A stretch of 46,568 nucleotides of DNA from HGM11368 sp051883395 (GTDB taxonomy: Bacteria; Bacillota; Clostridia; Christensenellales; UBA3700). The notes under the pieces are model-generated. The model searched no databases. It had not been told where the DNA came from and saw nothing but the letters and a program-made list of their open reading frames with translations. This document shows positions 39,155 through 46,568 of this stretch, in pieces (the first letter of the stretch is position 1; each line of letters opens with the position of its first letter). Location of the stretch: assembly GCA_051883395.1 (NCBI GenBank), contig JBJETQ010000043.1:1-46568 (forward strand), read 5' to 3'. A program made the position numbers and the translations under genes.

Positions 39155-39839
39155 ATATTGCGGCGTAGAAGTAAAAGACAACGTAAAAATTTGTCCGATC
39201 TGCCACGAAAAGCTGGAAGGTTTCAACCCCGACGCTCCGTCGATGTATCCGCCAAAGGGCAGCGTAAAACGCAAAAAGATACACACTCACTTTACTTTTG
39301 ACAATCTCTATTGGGGTATAGGGCTTGCGGTGTGGTTGTGCTGCTTTGTGTTGAGCAAAACGCTCACACCAAATCTTCAATGGCATTGGCTGGCGATTTT
39401 GCTTATATTGTACGGCTATCTCTTTGTGCGCAACACCATTATGTCCAACTCATCAATAGGACTAAAAATATTTACACAACTTATTATGATATTGGCCGTG
39501 CTGATAACGGCGCTATACGTCTTCAAAGGGTTTAATTTGCATCACGACCCTAAGTATTGGATACTGGAATATGCCCTGCCGATAGTGCTTGGAACGGGAC
39601 TTATAATCATGATTGTCTTTGTATGCATCTTTGCCAAAAGCCGTCCGTCGGTAATCGTAGATTGCGTATTTATGATGCTGCTCGGCTATGCGCCGATAAT
39701 AATGTATCTGACAGGTAACGTAACTCATCTGTGGCCGTCGCTGTCTGTGTCTATCGTTTCAACCGTAGCAATATTATCCTGCTTTATGTTTGGCAGAAAG
39801 GAATTGATTGACGAACTCAAAAAAAGATTCCATATGTAA
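39144..39839 (+). CDS. DUF6320 membrane protein with zinc ribbon
   Basis: 231 aa. The N-terminus is a zinc-ribbon (C3, C6, C17, C20), followed after a short proline-rich linker by about six transmembrane helices (residues 55-215) and a Lys/Arg-rich end. This matches the DUF6320 layout. The start overlaps the acyltransferase-like gene by 11 bp, with GGGAGG upstream. A membrane complex with the upstream enzyme is plausible. The repeat core and a strong terminator follow. Confidence 0.83.
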   Translation: MRCKYCGVEVKDNVKICPICHEKLEGFNPDAPSMYPPKGSVKRKKIHTHFTFDNLYWGIGLAVWLCCFVLSKTLTPNLQWHWLAILLILYGYLFVRNTIMSNSSIGLKIFTQLIMILAVLITALYVFKGFNLHHDPKYWILEYALPIVLGTGLIIMIVFVCIFAKSRPSVIVDCVFMMLLGYAPIIMYLTGNVTHLWPSLSVSIVSTVAILSCFMFGRKELIDELKKRFHM

Positions 39840-39876
39840 TCTTATTATACCCAATAAAACAAGAGTACCTTACAAT

Positions 39877-39896
39877 GCAAAGTTTCCATAGGGATT
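39877..39896 (+). repeat. Dispersed repeat core copy 3
   Basis: GCAAAGTTTCCATAGGGATT lies between the DUF6320 stop and its terminator. Compared with 24144-24163 and 25243-25262 it keeps GTTYCCATAGGGATT but not the upstream GTATCGTAAAGC part. Confidence 0.65.
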
Positions 39897-39899
39897 AAG

Positions 39900-39935
39900 A
39901 ACGAGCGAAGATTTTTGAAAATCTTCGCTCGTTTT
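39900..39935 (+). terminator. Terminator after the DUF6320 gene
   Basis: AACGAGCGAAGATTTT (39900-39915) is followed after TG by its inverted copy (39918-39933), a 16-bp perfect stem, then TTATTT. Confidence 0.92.
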
Positions 39936-40077
39936 ATTTGTCGATAAATGAATTTTATCGTTTTATAAATTAACCGATGTCTACCCGACACGCCCACCGC
40001 CGATACCGACTTTGCCTGACGGAAGCCGCCCACTTAACGTCTCTATACGTCAAACGAAAGGGAGCATATCAACAAAA
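39936..40077. other. Intergenic stretch without identified feature
   Basis: The two terminators leave about 140 bp. Its middle (39975-40035) is more GC-rich than the surrounding intergenic DNA and reads through without a ribosome binding site or clear coding frame. It might hold a small RNA or a remnant, but nothing can be supported. Confidence 0.3.
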
Positions 40078-40100
40078 GACGGTGCAGCAAATGCACCGTC
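40078..40100 (-). terminator. Terminator of gyrBA
   Basis: GACGGTGCA (40078-40086), 5-base loop, TGCACCGTC (40092-40100); the minus strand continues TTTTGTT. It lies 33 bp after the gyrA stop. Confidence 0.85.
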
Positions 40101-40133
40101 GACGTTTGTATTTCACTTATGCCTGAGTAGCGA

Positions 40134-42692
40134 TTACTCCTGCTCGGTTGGTTGAGAATCAGTAACGTTGTCCTGCGTCTCGACTTGCGTTTCTTCCGTC
40201 TCTGCTTCTTCTTCGGCGTGTGGCACAATAGTAAAGCATACCACGTTGCCTTCTTCCTTCATCTTCATTACTTTGACGCCCTGAGTATTTCTGCCTATCT
40301 TGGATATTTCGTCAGCTCTTACTCTGATAATCGTGCCGTTGTCGGCAATAATCATCACGTCGTCGGTCTCAGGGTTGACAAGTTTAAGATTTACCAGGTC
40401 GCCTGTCTTGTCATTGAGTACGCCCGCCTTGATACCCTTACCTGCTCTGCCTTGCAAAGTATATTCGGATATATCGGTTCTCTTGCCGTAGCCGTTGGAA
40501 GTGATTGTCAGAACTTCGCTGCCTTCCACAACCTTGGTCATATCGACCACGTATTCTCCTTTTGATTTGTCAAGATTGATAGATTTGACGCCCTGACTGG
40601 TTCTGCCGGTAGGTCTTACGGTCTCTTCGCTGAATCTTATGCACTTGCCGCCGCTGGACGCCATGATGATTTCGTCCTTGCCGCCGGTGAGCTGTACGCC
40701 GATAAGTTCGTCGCCTTCAACGAGAGTAATGGCAATCTTACCGTTGGACTGTATCCTGTCAAATTCGCTCAAAGGCGTCTTTTTGATAAGTCCGTTTCTT
40801 GTTGCCATCATAAGATAGCCTTCGCTGTTCTTAGGCACAGGAATAGCCTTGTTGATTTGTTCTTCCGCATCGAGATTGAGCAGGTTGACGATTGCTCTGC
40901 CCTTGGCGTTTCTGCTAGCCTCAGGAATCTGATAGCCCTTGATGCGATATACTCTGCCCTTGTTGCTGAAAAAGAGTATGTTGTCGTGAGTAGACGTAGC
41001 CATGACGTCTTCAACAAAATCTTCTTCCTTAGTCTTGTGTGCAGAGATACCTACGCCGCCCCTTCTCTGAGCCTTATACTCGTCCACAGGCATACGTTTG
41101 ATATAGCCGTTGTGCGTTGCCGTGATAATGACGTCTTCTTCTTCGATAAGGTCTTCTATATCAAGGTCAGAGTAGTCGTAAGTGATTTCCGACCTTCTAG
41201 GTTCTGCGTATTTGTTTTTGATTTCCGTCATTTCTTCTTTGATAATATTTATTACTCTCTGAGAGTTTGCCAATATATCTTTGAGATCGGCAATCGTCTT
41301 TTCCAGCTCTTCCAATTCGCTTTTGAGTTTGTCAACTTCCAGAGCGGTGAGTCTTTGCAGTCTCATTTCGAGAATTGCCACAGCCTGACGCTCGCTCAGC
41401 TCAAACTTGTTGCAAAGATTTTCTATTGCCACGTTGCGGTCGTTGGAAGCTTTGATGGTTGCGATAACTTCATCGATGTTGGCAAGTGCTTTTACCAGTC
41501 CCAACAGAATGTGTTCCTTCTCCTGCGCTTTGTCCAAATCAAACTGAGTACGGCGTGTAATAACAGACTTCTGGTGTTTGATATATTCTTCGAGAATCTG
41601 TTTGAGATTAAGCACCTTAGGCGTACCGTCTACAAGCGCAAGCATAATCATAGAGTTGGAAACCTGCAACTGCGTATGCTTGAACAAAAGATTGAGTACA
41701 ACCTGAGCATTGGCGTCCTTTTTGATGTCGATGACTATGCGCATACCTTCTCTGTCCGACAGCTCGTGAATATCGCTTATGCCTTCCACTCTCTTTTGCT
41801 TTACAAGGTCGGCGATATTTTCGATAAGTTTGGCTTTGTTGACCTGATAAGGTATCTCGGTGATAATAATGCTCGATTTGCCGTTGGAATGTTCTTCTAT
41901 CTCCGTCTTAGCTCTTATTATACAGTTGCCTTTGCCCGTTCTATATGCTTTTTTGATGCCGCTGCCGCCCATAATATACGCACCGGTAGGATAATCAGGA
42001 GCAGGTATATATTCCATAAGCTGTTCTATATCCAGCTCAGGATTGTCAAGCAGAGCTATCGTACCGTCTATTACTTCCGCAAGATTGTGCGGTGGAATAG
42101 ACGTTGCCATACCTACCGCAATACCGTCGCTACCGTTGACCAGCAAGTTAGGGTAACGGGAAGGAAGCACCACAGGTTGCTCTCTCGTATCGTCGAAGTT
42201 AGGATAGAAGTCAACCGTCTTTTTGTCGATATCCCTTATCATTTCGTTGGCGATTTTGCTCAGCCTTGCTTCGGTATATCTGTATGCCGCAGCAGAGTCG
42301 CCGTCTACCGAACCGAAGTTACCGTGTCCGTCAACGAGCGGACATCTGATAGAAAAGTCCTGCGCCAGTCTTACCAATGCGTCGTACACCGAACTGTCGC
42401 CGTGTGGGTGATATTTACCAAGTACGTCTCCGACTATAAGCGCACATTTACGATGCGGCTTGTCGGCGGTAAGACCCAGTTCGTTCATATCGAACAATAT
42501 TCTTCTATGCACAGGTTTCAGACCGTCCCTGACGTCAGGAATGGCTCTGGATACGTTTACCGCCATTGCATAAGCGATAAACGACTTTTTCATTTCGCTC
42601 TCAACTTCGACGTGTTCGATGGTGGTGCCAGCCAGCATCTCCATTATATCTTTTTTGTTGTCGACATTAGAATTATCTCTTTTGATTGCCAT
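40134..42692 (-). CDS. gyrA: DNA gyrase subunit A
   Basis: 852 aa. It cuts and rejoins DNA to introduce negative supercoils with GyrB. The catalytic Tyr is Y139 in AAYRYTEARL. The quinolone-resistance region has Ser100 and Asp104 (E. coli 83 and 87), the susceptible-type residues. The coiled-coil and the six-bladed C-terminal pinwheel follow, with the gyrase-specific GyrA-box QGRAGKGIK in the C-terminal domain, which favours gyrase over ParC. The last 30 residues are an acidic tail. GGAGG precedes the ATG, 13 bp after gyrB. Confidence 0.97.
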   Translation of the reverse strand: MAIKRDNSNVDNKKDIMEMLAGTTIEHVEVESEMKKSFIAYAMAVNVSRAIPDVRDGLKPVHRRILFDMNELGLTADKPHRKCALIVGDVLGKYHPHGDSSVYDALVRLAQDFSIRCPLVDGHGNFGSVDGDSAAAYRYTEARLSKIANEMIRDIDKKTVDFYPNFDDTREQPVVLPSRYPNLLVNGSDGIAVGMATSIPPHNLAEVIDGTIALLDNPELDIEQLMEYIPAPDYPTGAYIMGGSGIKKAYRTGKGNCIIRAKTEIEEHSNGKSSIIITEIPYQVNKAKLIENIADLVKQKRVEGISDIHELSDREGMRIVIDIKKDANAQVVLNLLFKHTQLQVSNSMIMLALVDGTPKVLNLKQILEEYIKHQKSVITRRTQFDLDKAQEKEHILLGLVKALANIDEVIATIKASNDRNVAIENLCNKFELSERQAVAILEMRLQRLTALEVDKLKSELEELEKTIADLKDILANSQRVINIIKEEMTEIKNKYAEPRRSEITYDYSDLDIEDLIEEEDVIITATHNGYIKRMPVDEYKAQRRGGVGISAHKTKEEDFVEDVMATSTHDNILFFSNKGRVYRIKGYQIPEASRNAKGRAIVNLLNLDAEEQINKAIPVPKNSEGYLMMATRNGLIKKTPLSEFDRIQSNGKIAITLVEGDELIGVQLTGGKDEIIMASSGGKCIRFSEETVRPTGRTSQGVKSINLDKSKGEYVVDMTKVVEGSEVLTITSNGYGKRTDISEYTLQGRAGKGIKAGVLNDKTGDLVNLKLVNPETDDVMIIADNGTIIRVRADEISKIGRNTQGVKVMKMKEEGNVVCFTIVPHAEEEAETEETQVETQDNVTDSQPTEQE

Positions 42693-42705
42693 AACTTACC
42701 TCCAA

Positions 42706-44625
42706 TTACACGTCAAGTTCTTCGACAAGATTTGCGTTTTCTTCGATAAATACCCTTCTTCTCTCAGGCTCGTCGCCCATGAGCAAAGAAAATACGTCGT
42801 CGGCACGCTCTGCGTCTTCCATAGTAACCTTTATCAAAGTTCTCGTTTCTGGGTCCATGGTCGTCTCCCACAACTGATCCTGATCCATCTCTCCAAGGCC
42901 TTTGTAGCGCTGTATTTCGCCCTTTTTGTCAATGCTTCTGAGATATTCAAGATATTCATCTCTCTCCTGGTCGCTATAACAATACTTTTCCGTCTTGGTG
43001 CCTTTGACGGATATTTTGTACAAAGGCGGTTTGGCGATATATACGTGTCCTTGCTCGATGACAGGCTTCATAAACCTGAAAAAGAAAGTGAGCAACAATA
43101 TCCTTATATGGCTTCCGTCCACGTCGGCATCGGTCATACATATAATGCGGTCGTATTTGAGTTTTGTTACGTCGCATTCTTCATTGATACCGCAACCGAA
43201 CGTGGTAATCATATTCTTGATTTCTTCGCTCTCCAACACTCTGTGAAGTCTTGCCTTCTCTACGTTGAGAATTTTGCCCCTGAGCGGCAGGATAGCTTGG
43301 AAACGTCTGTCCCTTCCCGTCTTAGCCGTTCCGCCTGCGCTGTCGCCTTCTACGAGATAAATCTCGCACTTTCTTGGGTCTTTGTCGGAGCAATCGGCAA
43401 GTTTGCCCGGAAGCGTAGTAGATTCAAGCACCGACTTTCTGCGGGTCAAATCTCTTGCGTTTCTCGCTGCGTCTCGAGCTTTCTTTGCGTTGATAGCTTT
43501 GGCGATTATCTCTCTTGCTTCCCTTGGGTTTTCTTCCAAAAATTCGCCGAATTTTTCACCGAATGCTTTGGCTACCACGGTACGCATAAAGCTGTTGCCC
43601 AGTTTGCCTTTGGTCTGTCCTTCAAACTGTGGGTCAACGAGTTTTACGCTTACGATAGCCACCAGACCTTCCCTACAATCTTCACCGCTGAGTTTTTCTT
43701 CGTTTTTGAGCAGTTTGAGCGTCGTGCCGTAATCGTTGAAAAGTTTGGTCAAAGTCGTCTTGAAGCCTTCGAGATGCGTTCCGCCTTCGTGCGTGTTGAT
43801 GTTGTTGGCATAACTATAAATAGTCTCCGAATATCCGTTGTTGTATTGCATAGCAATCTCAACCTGATAATTCTCGCTGATTGACTGAATATACAGCGGT
43901 TTTTCAAGTAAGCCGCCCTTACTGTTGAGTTGCTCGACGTATTCAACTATGCCGCCTTCGTAATAGAAAGATTCGGCTTGTTCTCTCAACGGTCTGCTGT
44001 CTTTGAGATTGATTCTCAGACCTTTGTTGAGAAACGCCAGTTCTTGAAGTCTGTGTTTGAGCGTCTCGTACTGAAAATCCAACGTCTCAAAAATTTCTCC
44101 GTCAGGATAAAATACAACCTTGGTGCCGTGTCTTTGCGTTTCTCCCACTTTGGCAAGCGGTCTTTGAGCAACACCCCTGTTGAAAGTCATTTTGTACAGC
44201 CCGCCGTTTTGCGCAACTTCTACTTCCAGCCACTCGCTGAGAGCGTTGACGCAAGATACGCCCACGCCGTGCAGACCGCCCGAAAACTTGTATCCGCCGC
44301 CGCCGAATTTTCCGCCTGCGTGAAGTTTGGTCAAAACGACTTCTACCGCACTCTTGCCTTCCTTTTCAATGATTCCGGTAGGAATTCCACGTCCGTTGTC
44401 CTGCACCGATACGGCGCCGTCCGCAGTTATCTCAATGTCAACGGTGTCGCAATAACCCGCCATTGCTTCGTCGATAGCGTTGTCTACGACTTCGTAAACA
44501 AGGTGATGCAAACCTCTCTCGTCAGTCGAACCTATATACATACCGGGGCGCTTTCTGACAGGCTCCAAACCTTCGAGCACCTGTATGTCGTTCTGAGTAT
44601 AGCGACTGTTCTTCGTTTCGCTCAT
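42706..44625 (-). CDS. gyrB: DNA gyrase subunit B
   Basis: 639 aa. ATPase subunit of gyrase. GHKL ATP-binding motif EVVDNAIDEA (E45, N49), the glycine-rich ATP lid HGVGVSCVNALS, and the TOPRIM domain motifs EGDSAGG and DADVDGSHI, in order. AAGGAGA precedes the ATG. First gene of gyrB-gyrA. Upstream DNA is an AT-rich tract of overlapping TATAAT-like sequences (44660-44690) that probably contains the promoter, followed by a GC-rich near-palindrome GCGCACGTGTGC (44640-44651) in the leader. Confidence 0.97.
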   Translation of the reverse strand: MSETKNSRYTQNDIQVLEGLEPVRKRPGMYIGSTDERGLHHLVYEVVDNAIDEAMAGYCDTVDIEITADGAVSVQDNGRGIPTGIIEKEGKSAVEVVLTKLHAGGKFGGGGYKFSGGLHGVGVSCVNALSEWLEVEVAQNGGLYKMTFNRGVAQRPLAKVGETQRHGTKVVFYPDGEIFETLDFQYETLKHRLQELAFLNKGLRINLKDSRPLREQAESFYYEGGIVEYVEQLNSKGGLLEKPLYIQSISENYQVEIAMQYNNGYSETIYSYANNINTHEGGTHLEGFKTTLTKLFNDYGTTLKLLKNEEKLSGEDCREGLVAIVSVKLVDPQFEGQTKGKLGNSFMRTVVAKAFGEKFGEFLEENPREAREIIAKAINAKKARDAARNARDLTRRKSVLESTTLPGKLADCSDKDPRKCEIYLVEGDSAGGTAKTGRDRRFQAILPLRGKILNVEKARLHRVLESEEIKNMITTFGCGINEECDVTKLKYDRIICMTDADVDGSHIRILLLTFFFRFMKPVIEQGHVYIAKPPLYKISVKGTKTEKYCYSDQERDEYLEYLRSIDKKGEIQRYKGLGEMDQDQLWETTMDPETRTLIKVTMEDAERADDVFSLLMGDEPERRRVFIEENANLVEELDV

Positions 44626-44783
44626 ATTGTCTCCTTATGCGCACGTGTGCGTGCGAGTATTATAATATTATAATTATTATAGCATTATCCAAAACAAATA
44701 GCAAGAGTTTAGACAACTTTACCTGCGATTTTAAATTAATGTCGTCTTTTGTATAAAAAACCCTAAGTCTGCTCTTTTGGATA

Positions 44784-44812
44784 TTGACAAATTGCGACTT
44801 TTGTGATAGATT
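44784..44812 (+). promoter_or_regulatory. Promoter of rubrerythrin
   Basis: Perfect TTGACA (44784-44789), 17-bp spacer, TAGATT (44807-44812), then TTAAGGAG and the ATG at 44847. Confidence 0.75.
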
Positions 44813-44846
44813 AAATAAGTAATAAATTATTAAGGAGAATGTTTAT

Positions 44847-45383
44847 ATGCAACTCAAAGACAGCAAAACGATGCAAAATCTTATGACTGCGTTTGCAGGG
44901 GAATCTCAGGCACGCAACAAATATACCTACTTTGCTTCCAAAGCAAAAAAAGAAGGATACGTTCAGATAGCCAACTTGTTTGAAGAAACGGCAAACAACG
45001 AAAAAGAACACGCTAAAATGTGGTTCAAGCTCATCAACAACGGTATCGGCACCACGGCAGAAAATCTTAAAGCCGCTGCCGAAGGCGAAAACTATGAGTG
45101 GACCGATATGTACGCTACCTTTGCCAAAGAAGCAAGAGAAGAAGGCTTTGACCAAATTGCTGCTATGTTTGAAGGCGTAGCAAAAATCGAAAAGGAACAC
45201 GAAGAAAGATACCTTGCGCTTCTTGCAAATCTCGAAAACGGAAAGGTATTTGAAAAAGAAGAAGCAGTAGAATGGCAATGTGCAAACTGCGGCCATACCT
45301 ATTATGGCAAGACTGCTCCTGACGTTTGTCCTGTATGCGCACATCCACAGGCTTATTTCCAGGTCAGAGCAAAGAATTATTGA
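44847..45383 (+). CDS. rbr: Rubrerythrin
   Basis: 178 aa. It reduces hydrogen peroxide in anaerobes, receiving electrons through its rubredoxin domain. The ferritin-like domain shows the di-iron ligands in ESQARNKY (near 16-23), EETANNEKEHA and the later EKEHEERY, and the C-terminal rubredoxin iron site is CANCGHTYYG...CPVCAHP (near 146-173). AAGGAG precedes the ATG. Monocistronic with its own promoter and a long terminator. Confidence 0.96.
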   Translation: MQLKDSKTMQNLMTAFAGESQARNKYTYFASKAKKEGYVQIANLFEETANNEKEHAKMWFKLINNGIGTTAENLKAAAEGENYEWTDMYATFAKEAREEGFDQIAAMFEGVAKIEKEHEERYLALLANLENGKVFEKEEAVEWQCANCGHTYYGKTAPDVCPVCAHPQAYFQVRAKNY

Positions 45384-45392
45384 TAAATCGAC

Positions 45393-45430
45393 AAACAAAA
45401 ACGGCGTCCGCAAGGACGCTGTTTTTGTTT
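45393..45430. terminator. Bidirectional terminator between rbr and the AEC permease gene
   Basis: AAACAAAAACGGCGTCC pairs with GGACGCTGTTTTTGTTT around GCAA: 17 bp with one wobble, T tracts on both strands. It serves the convergent genes. Confidence 0.9.
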
Positions 45431-45474
45431 GCTATAAAACGCATTTTTGCCCACAAGTATCGACTTTTTGGCTT

Positions 45475-46410
45475 TTATTGCAGCGCTGTCAATATCAGAG
45501 TCATCAGCGGTATAGTGATGATTGACGACATAGTACCCAGCAATACCAGATTGGCTGCAGTTTCCTGCCCTTCTCCCAGCATCTCGGCAAAATTGAGTAC
45601 AACGCTGGCAACGGGAGTACATGCCAAAATAAACATTGTCTGTTTGAAATAGGTAGGCAACGGCAAAAACCACACCATCAAAAGCGCAATCAATGCAAAT
45701 ACCACCTGTTTGAAGATAACCACGACATACTGCATAGGACGGCAAAATACCGATTTTGGGCTGTTGACAGCCAGTCTCATACCCATAATCAACATGCAGA
45801 GCGGCGTAGTCATTTTGCCAAGCAGAGTAATCATCGAATCAAGCTGCTCAGGCATTTTGGCTCCGGTAAAAAAGAGCGGCAAACCTATTATCAAACCGAC
45901 GGTTGCAGGATTGAAAATAGCCTTTTTGACGGATACGTACTTTTTGTCCCTGGTGATAATCGCCGAAGCAAACGTCCAGCCCAGCAGGTTCATTCCTATC
46001 AGAAACGCCGTAGAATACACCAACACTTCGGGATTGTCGGGAAAGATACTTTCCAGCAGCGGAACTCCCAAAAAGCCGACGTTGCCAAATGCGACCGCCA
46101 CGTTGGATATTCTCACCGCCACGTTGTCTTGCTTTTTGCGGAAAATAAGATAAAATCCTGCCAATACGACGGCTTGCAGAACAAACGTTAAACCAAGAAA
46201 AATCATCATTCTTACAAATACGTCAAAACTGTACTCCACTCTTGTCAGGGAGTATATCGTAAGGCATGGCTGGCATACGTACATCAGAATTACGGCAAAA
46301 GCCGAAATAGATTGCGGCTTGATGATGCCAGTCTTGACGGTTACGAATCCCGGTATGGCGTAGGCAAGCATTATGCCCACCGTTGTAAGTGTGATTAAAA
46401 ACAGTTCCAT
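45475..46410 (-). CDS. AEC family (auxin efflux carrier-like) permease
   Basis: 311 aa with about ten transmembrane helices in two five-helix repeats. The pattern (N-terminal MELFLITLTTVGIMLAYAIP, the QPCLTIYSL segment, FGNVGFLGVPLLES near 113-126 and the C-terminal ACTPVASVVLNFAE) is typical of bacterial AEC transporters, some of which export malate or other organic acids. Substrate not evident. The ATG at 46410 gives the family length; a TTG at 46434 lacks support. The ribosome binding site is poor (GAGAG far upstream). Convergent with rubrerythrin. Confidence 0.83.
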   Translation of the reverse strand: MELFLITLTTVGIMLAYAIPGFVTVKTGIIKPQSISAFAVILMYVCQPCLTIYSLTRVEYSFDVFVRMMIFLGLTFVLQAVVLAGFYLIFRKKQDNVAVRISNVAVAFGNVGFLGVPLLESIFPDNPEVLVYSTAFLIGMNLLGWTFASAIITRDKKYVSVKKAIFNPATVGLIIGLPLFFTGAKMPEQLDSMITLLGKMTTPLCMLIMGMRLAVNSPKSVFCRPMQYVVVIFKQVVFALIALLMVWFLPLPTYFKQTMFILACTPVASVVLNFAEMLGEGQETAANLVLLGTMSSIITIPLMTLILTALQ

Positions 46411-46517
46411 AAATCTATTACATATTACTCTCAACCATTAGTATTGTCAACAAATACGGCTGATTATTCTTAGGTTTTGTCCAACGTTATCCGCAAAAAA
46501 ATTGCACGCCGTTTTAT

Positions 46518-46540
46518 CGCAGTTCCCATAGAGAATTTTT
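46518..46540 (+). repeat. Dispersed repeat core copy 4
   Basis: CGCAGTTCCCATAGAGAATTTTT at the right edge matches the cassette arms over the CGCA-GTTCCCATAG-GA-TTTTT part. No gene on the plus strand ends just before it within the window. The rest of 46411-46568 holds no other recognised feature. Confidence 0.6.
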
Positions 46541-46568
46541 ACCACAGAATATAAGTATAGCGCACTAT

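Noticed and set aside
39845..40033. 62-codon minus-strand frame
   Set aside because: It runs through a perfect terminator stem and a dispersed repeat, has no ribosome binding site, and shows no recognisable protein pattern.
40857..42749. 630-codon open frame on the plus strand across gyrA
   Set aside because: Antisense shadow of gyrA: no ribosome binding site, Phe/Tyr/Arg-rich translation without family resemblance. The same reasoning removes other long antisense frames, for example across hydA, metG and lacZ.
44668..44682. PerR-like box TTATAATTATTATAG upstream of gyrB and rubrerythrin
   Set aside because: It matches the PerR consensus at 14 of 15 positions, but the tract is almost pure A/T with overlapping TATAAT sequences, and the site is about 110 bp from the rubrerythrin promoter. 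More likely the gyrB promoter region.

Overview
The window reads as chromosomal DNA from an anaerobic, low-to-moderate GC member of the Clostridia (Firmicutes). Supporting signs are a trimeric bifurcating-type [FeFe] hydrogenase, anaerobic ribonucleotide reductase, desulfoferrodoxin and rubrerythrin, a YyaC-type sporulation protein, split transketolase subunits, strong AGGAGG ribosome binding sites and near-consensus TTGaca-17-TATAAT promoters. The combination resembles uncultured gut Clostridia (Christensenellales-like), but that placement is inference. No rRNA, tRNA, CRISPR array, transposase or phage gene was found. Most genes lie on the minus strand.

Layout. 1-4.3 kb: terminator stack and the hydABC operon (-). 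4.4-6.6 kb: uracil salvage, uraA-upp (-). 6.7-7.65 kb: conserved gene of unknown function. 7.7-12.0 kb: metG-tatD-radical SAM-rsmA operon (-) with overlapping starts and stops. 12.1-14.75 kb: plus-strand MFS transporter and a CofE-like ligase. 14.8-17.2 kb: purC, a predicted Mn exporter of the CDF family with a structured 5' leader, and desulfoferrodoxin. 17.3-21.9 kb: split transketolase, low-molecular-weight phosphatase, DUF1330 and metallo-beta-lactamase genes, nagB. 22.0-24.2 kb: citrate synthase and bioY (+). 24.1-25.3 kb: an AT-rich cassette with divergent SLOG and HTH-regulator genes, built around TTCGTGGAA operator-like repeats and bounded by a 41-bp inverted repeat. 25.3-28.9 kb: beta-galactosidase and a small membrane protein. 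29.0-34.1 kb: methyltransferase, trxB, nrdD (with a fused thioredoxin-like domain) and nrdG, with tandem NrdR boxes at the nrdD promoter. 34.1-36.7 kb: ftsH and yyaC. 36.9-39.9 kb: cvpA, a small membrane protein, a condensation-fold acyltransferase-like protein and a DUF6320 protein. 40.1-44.6 kb: gyrB-gyrA. 44.8-46.4 kb: rubrerythrin and an AEC-family permease.

How the parts fit. Hydrogenase (NADH plus ferredoxin re-oxidation), citrate synthase, transketolase and beta-galactosidase suit a sugar fermenter. NrdG, NrdD-Trx and TrxB form an anaerobic dNTP-synthesis set with its own reductant path. Desulfoferrodoxin and rubrerythrin provide superoxide and peroxide defence.

The best candidates for something undescribed are the SLOG/HTH cassette with its operator array, a dispersed repeat with the core GTTYCCATAGGGATT that sits between stop codon and terminator in three of its four copies, and the structured leader in front of the Mn-exporter-like gene. 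Promoters, operators and terminators were called by eye from the sequence; product names rest on motif recognition without database searches.
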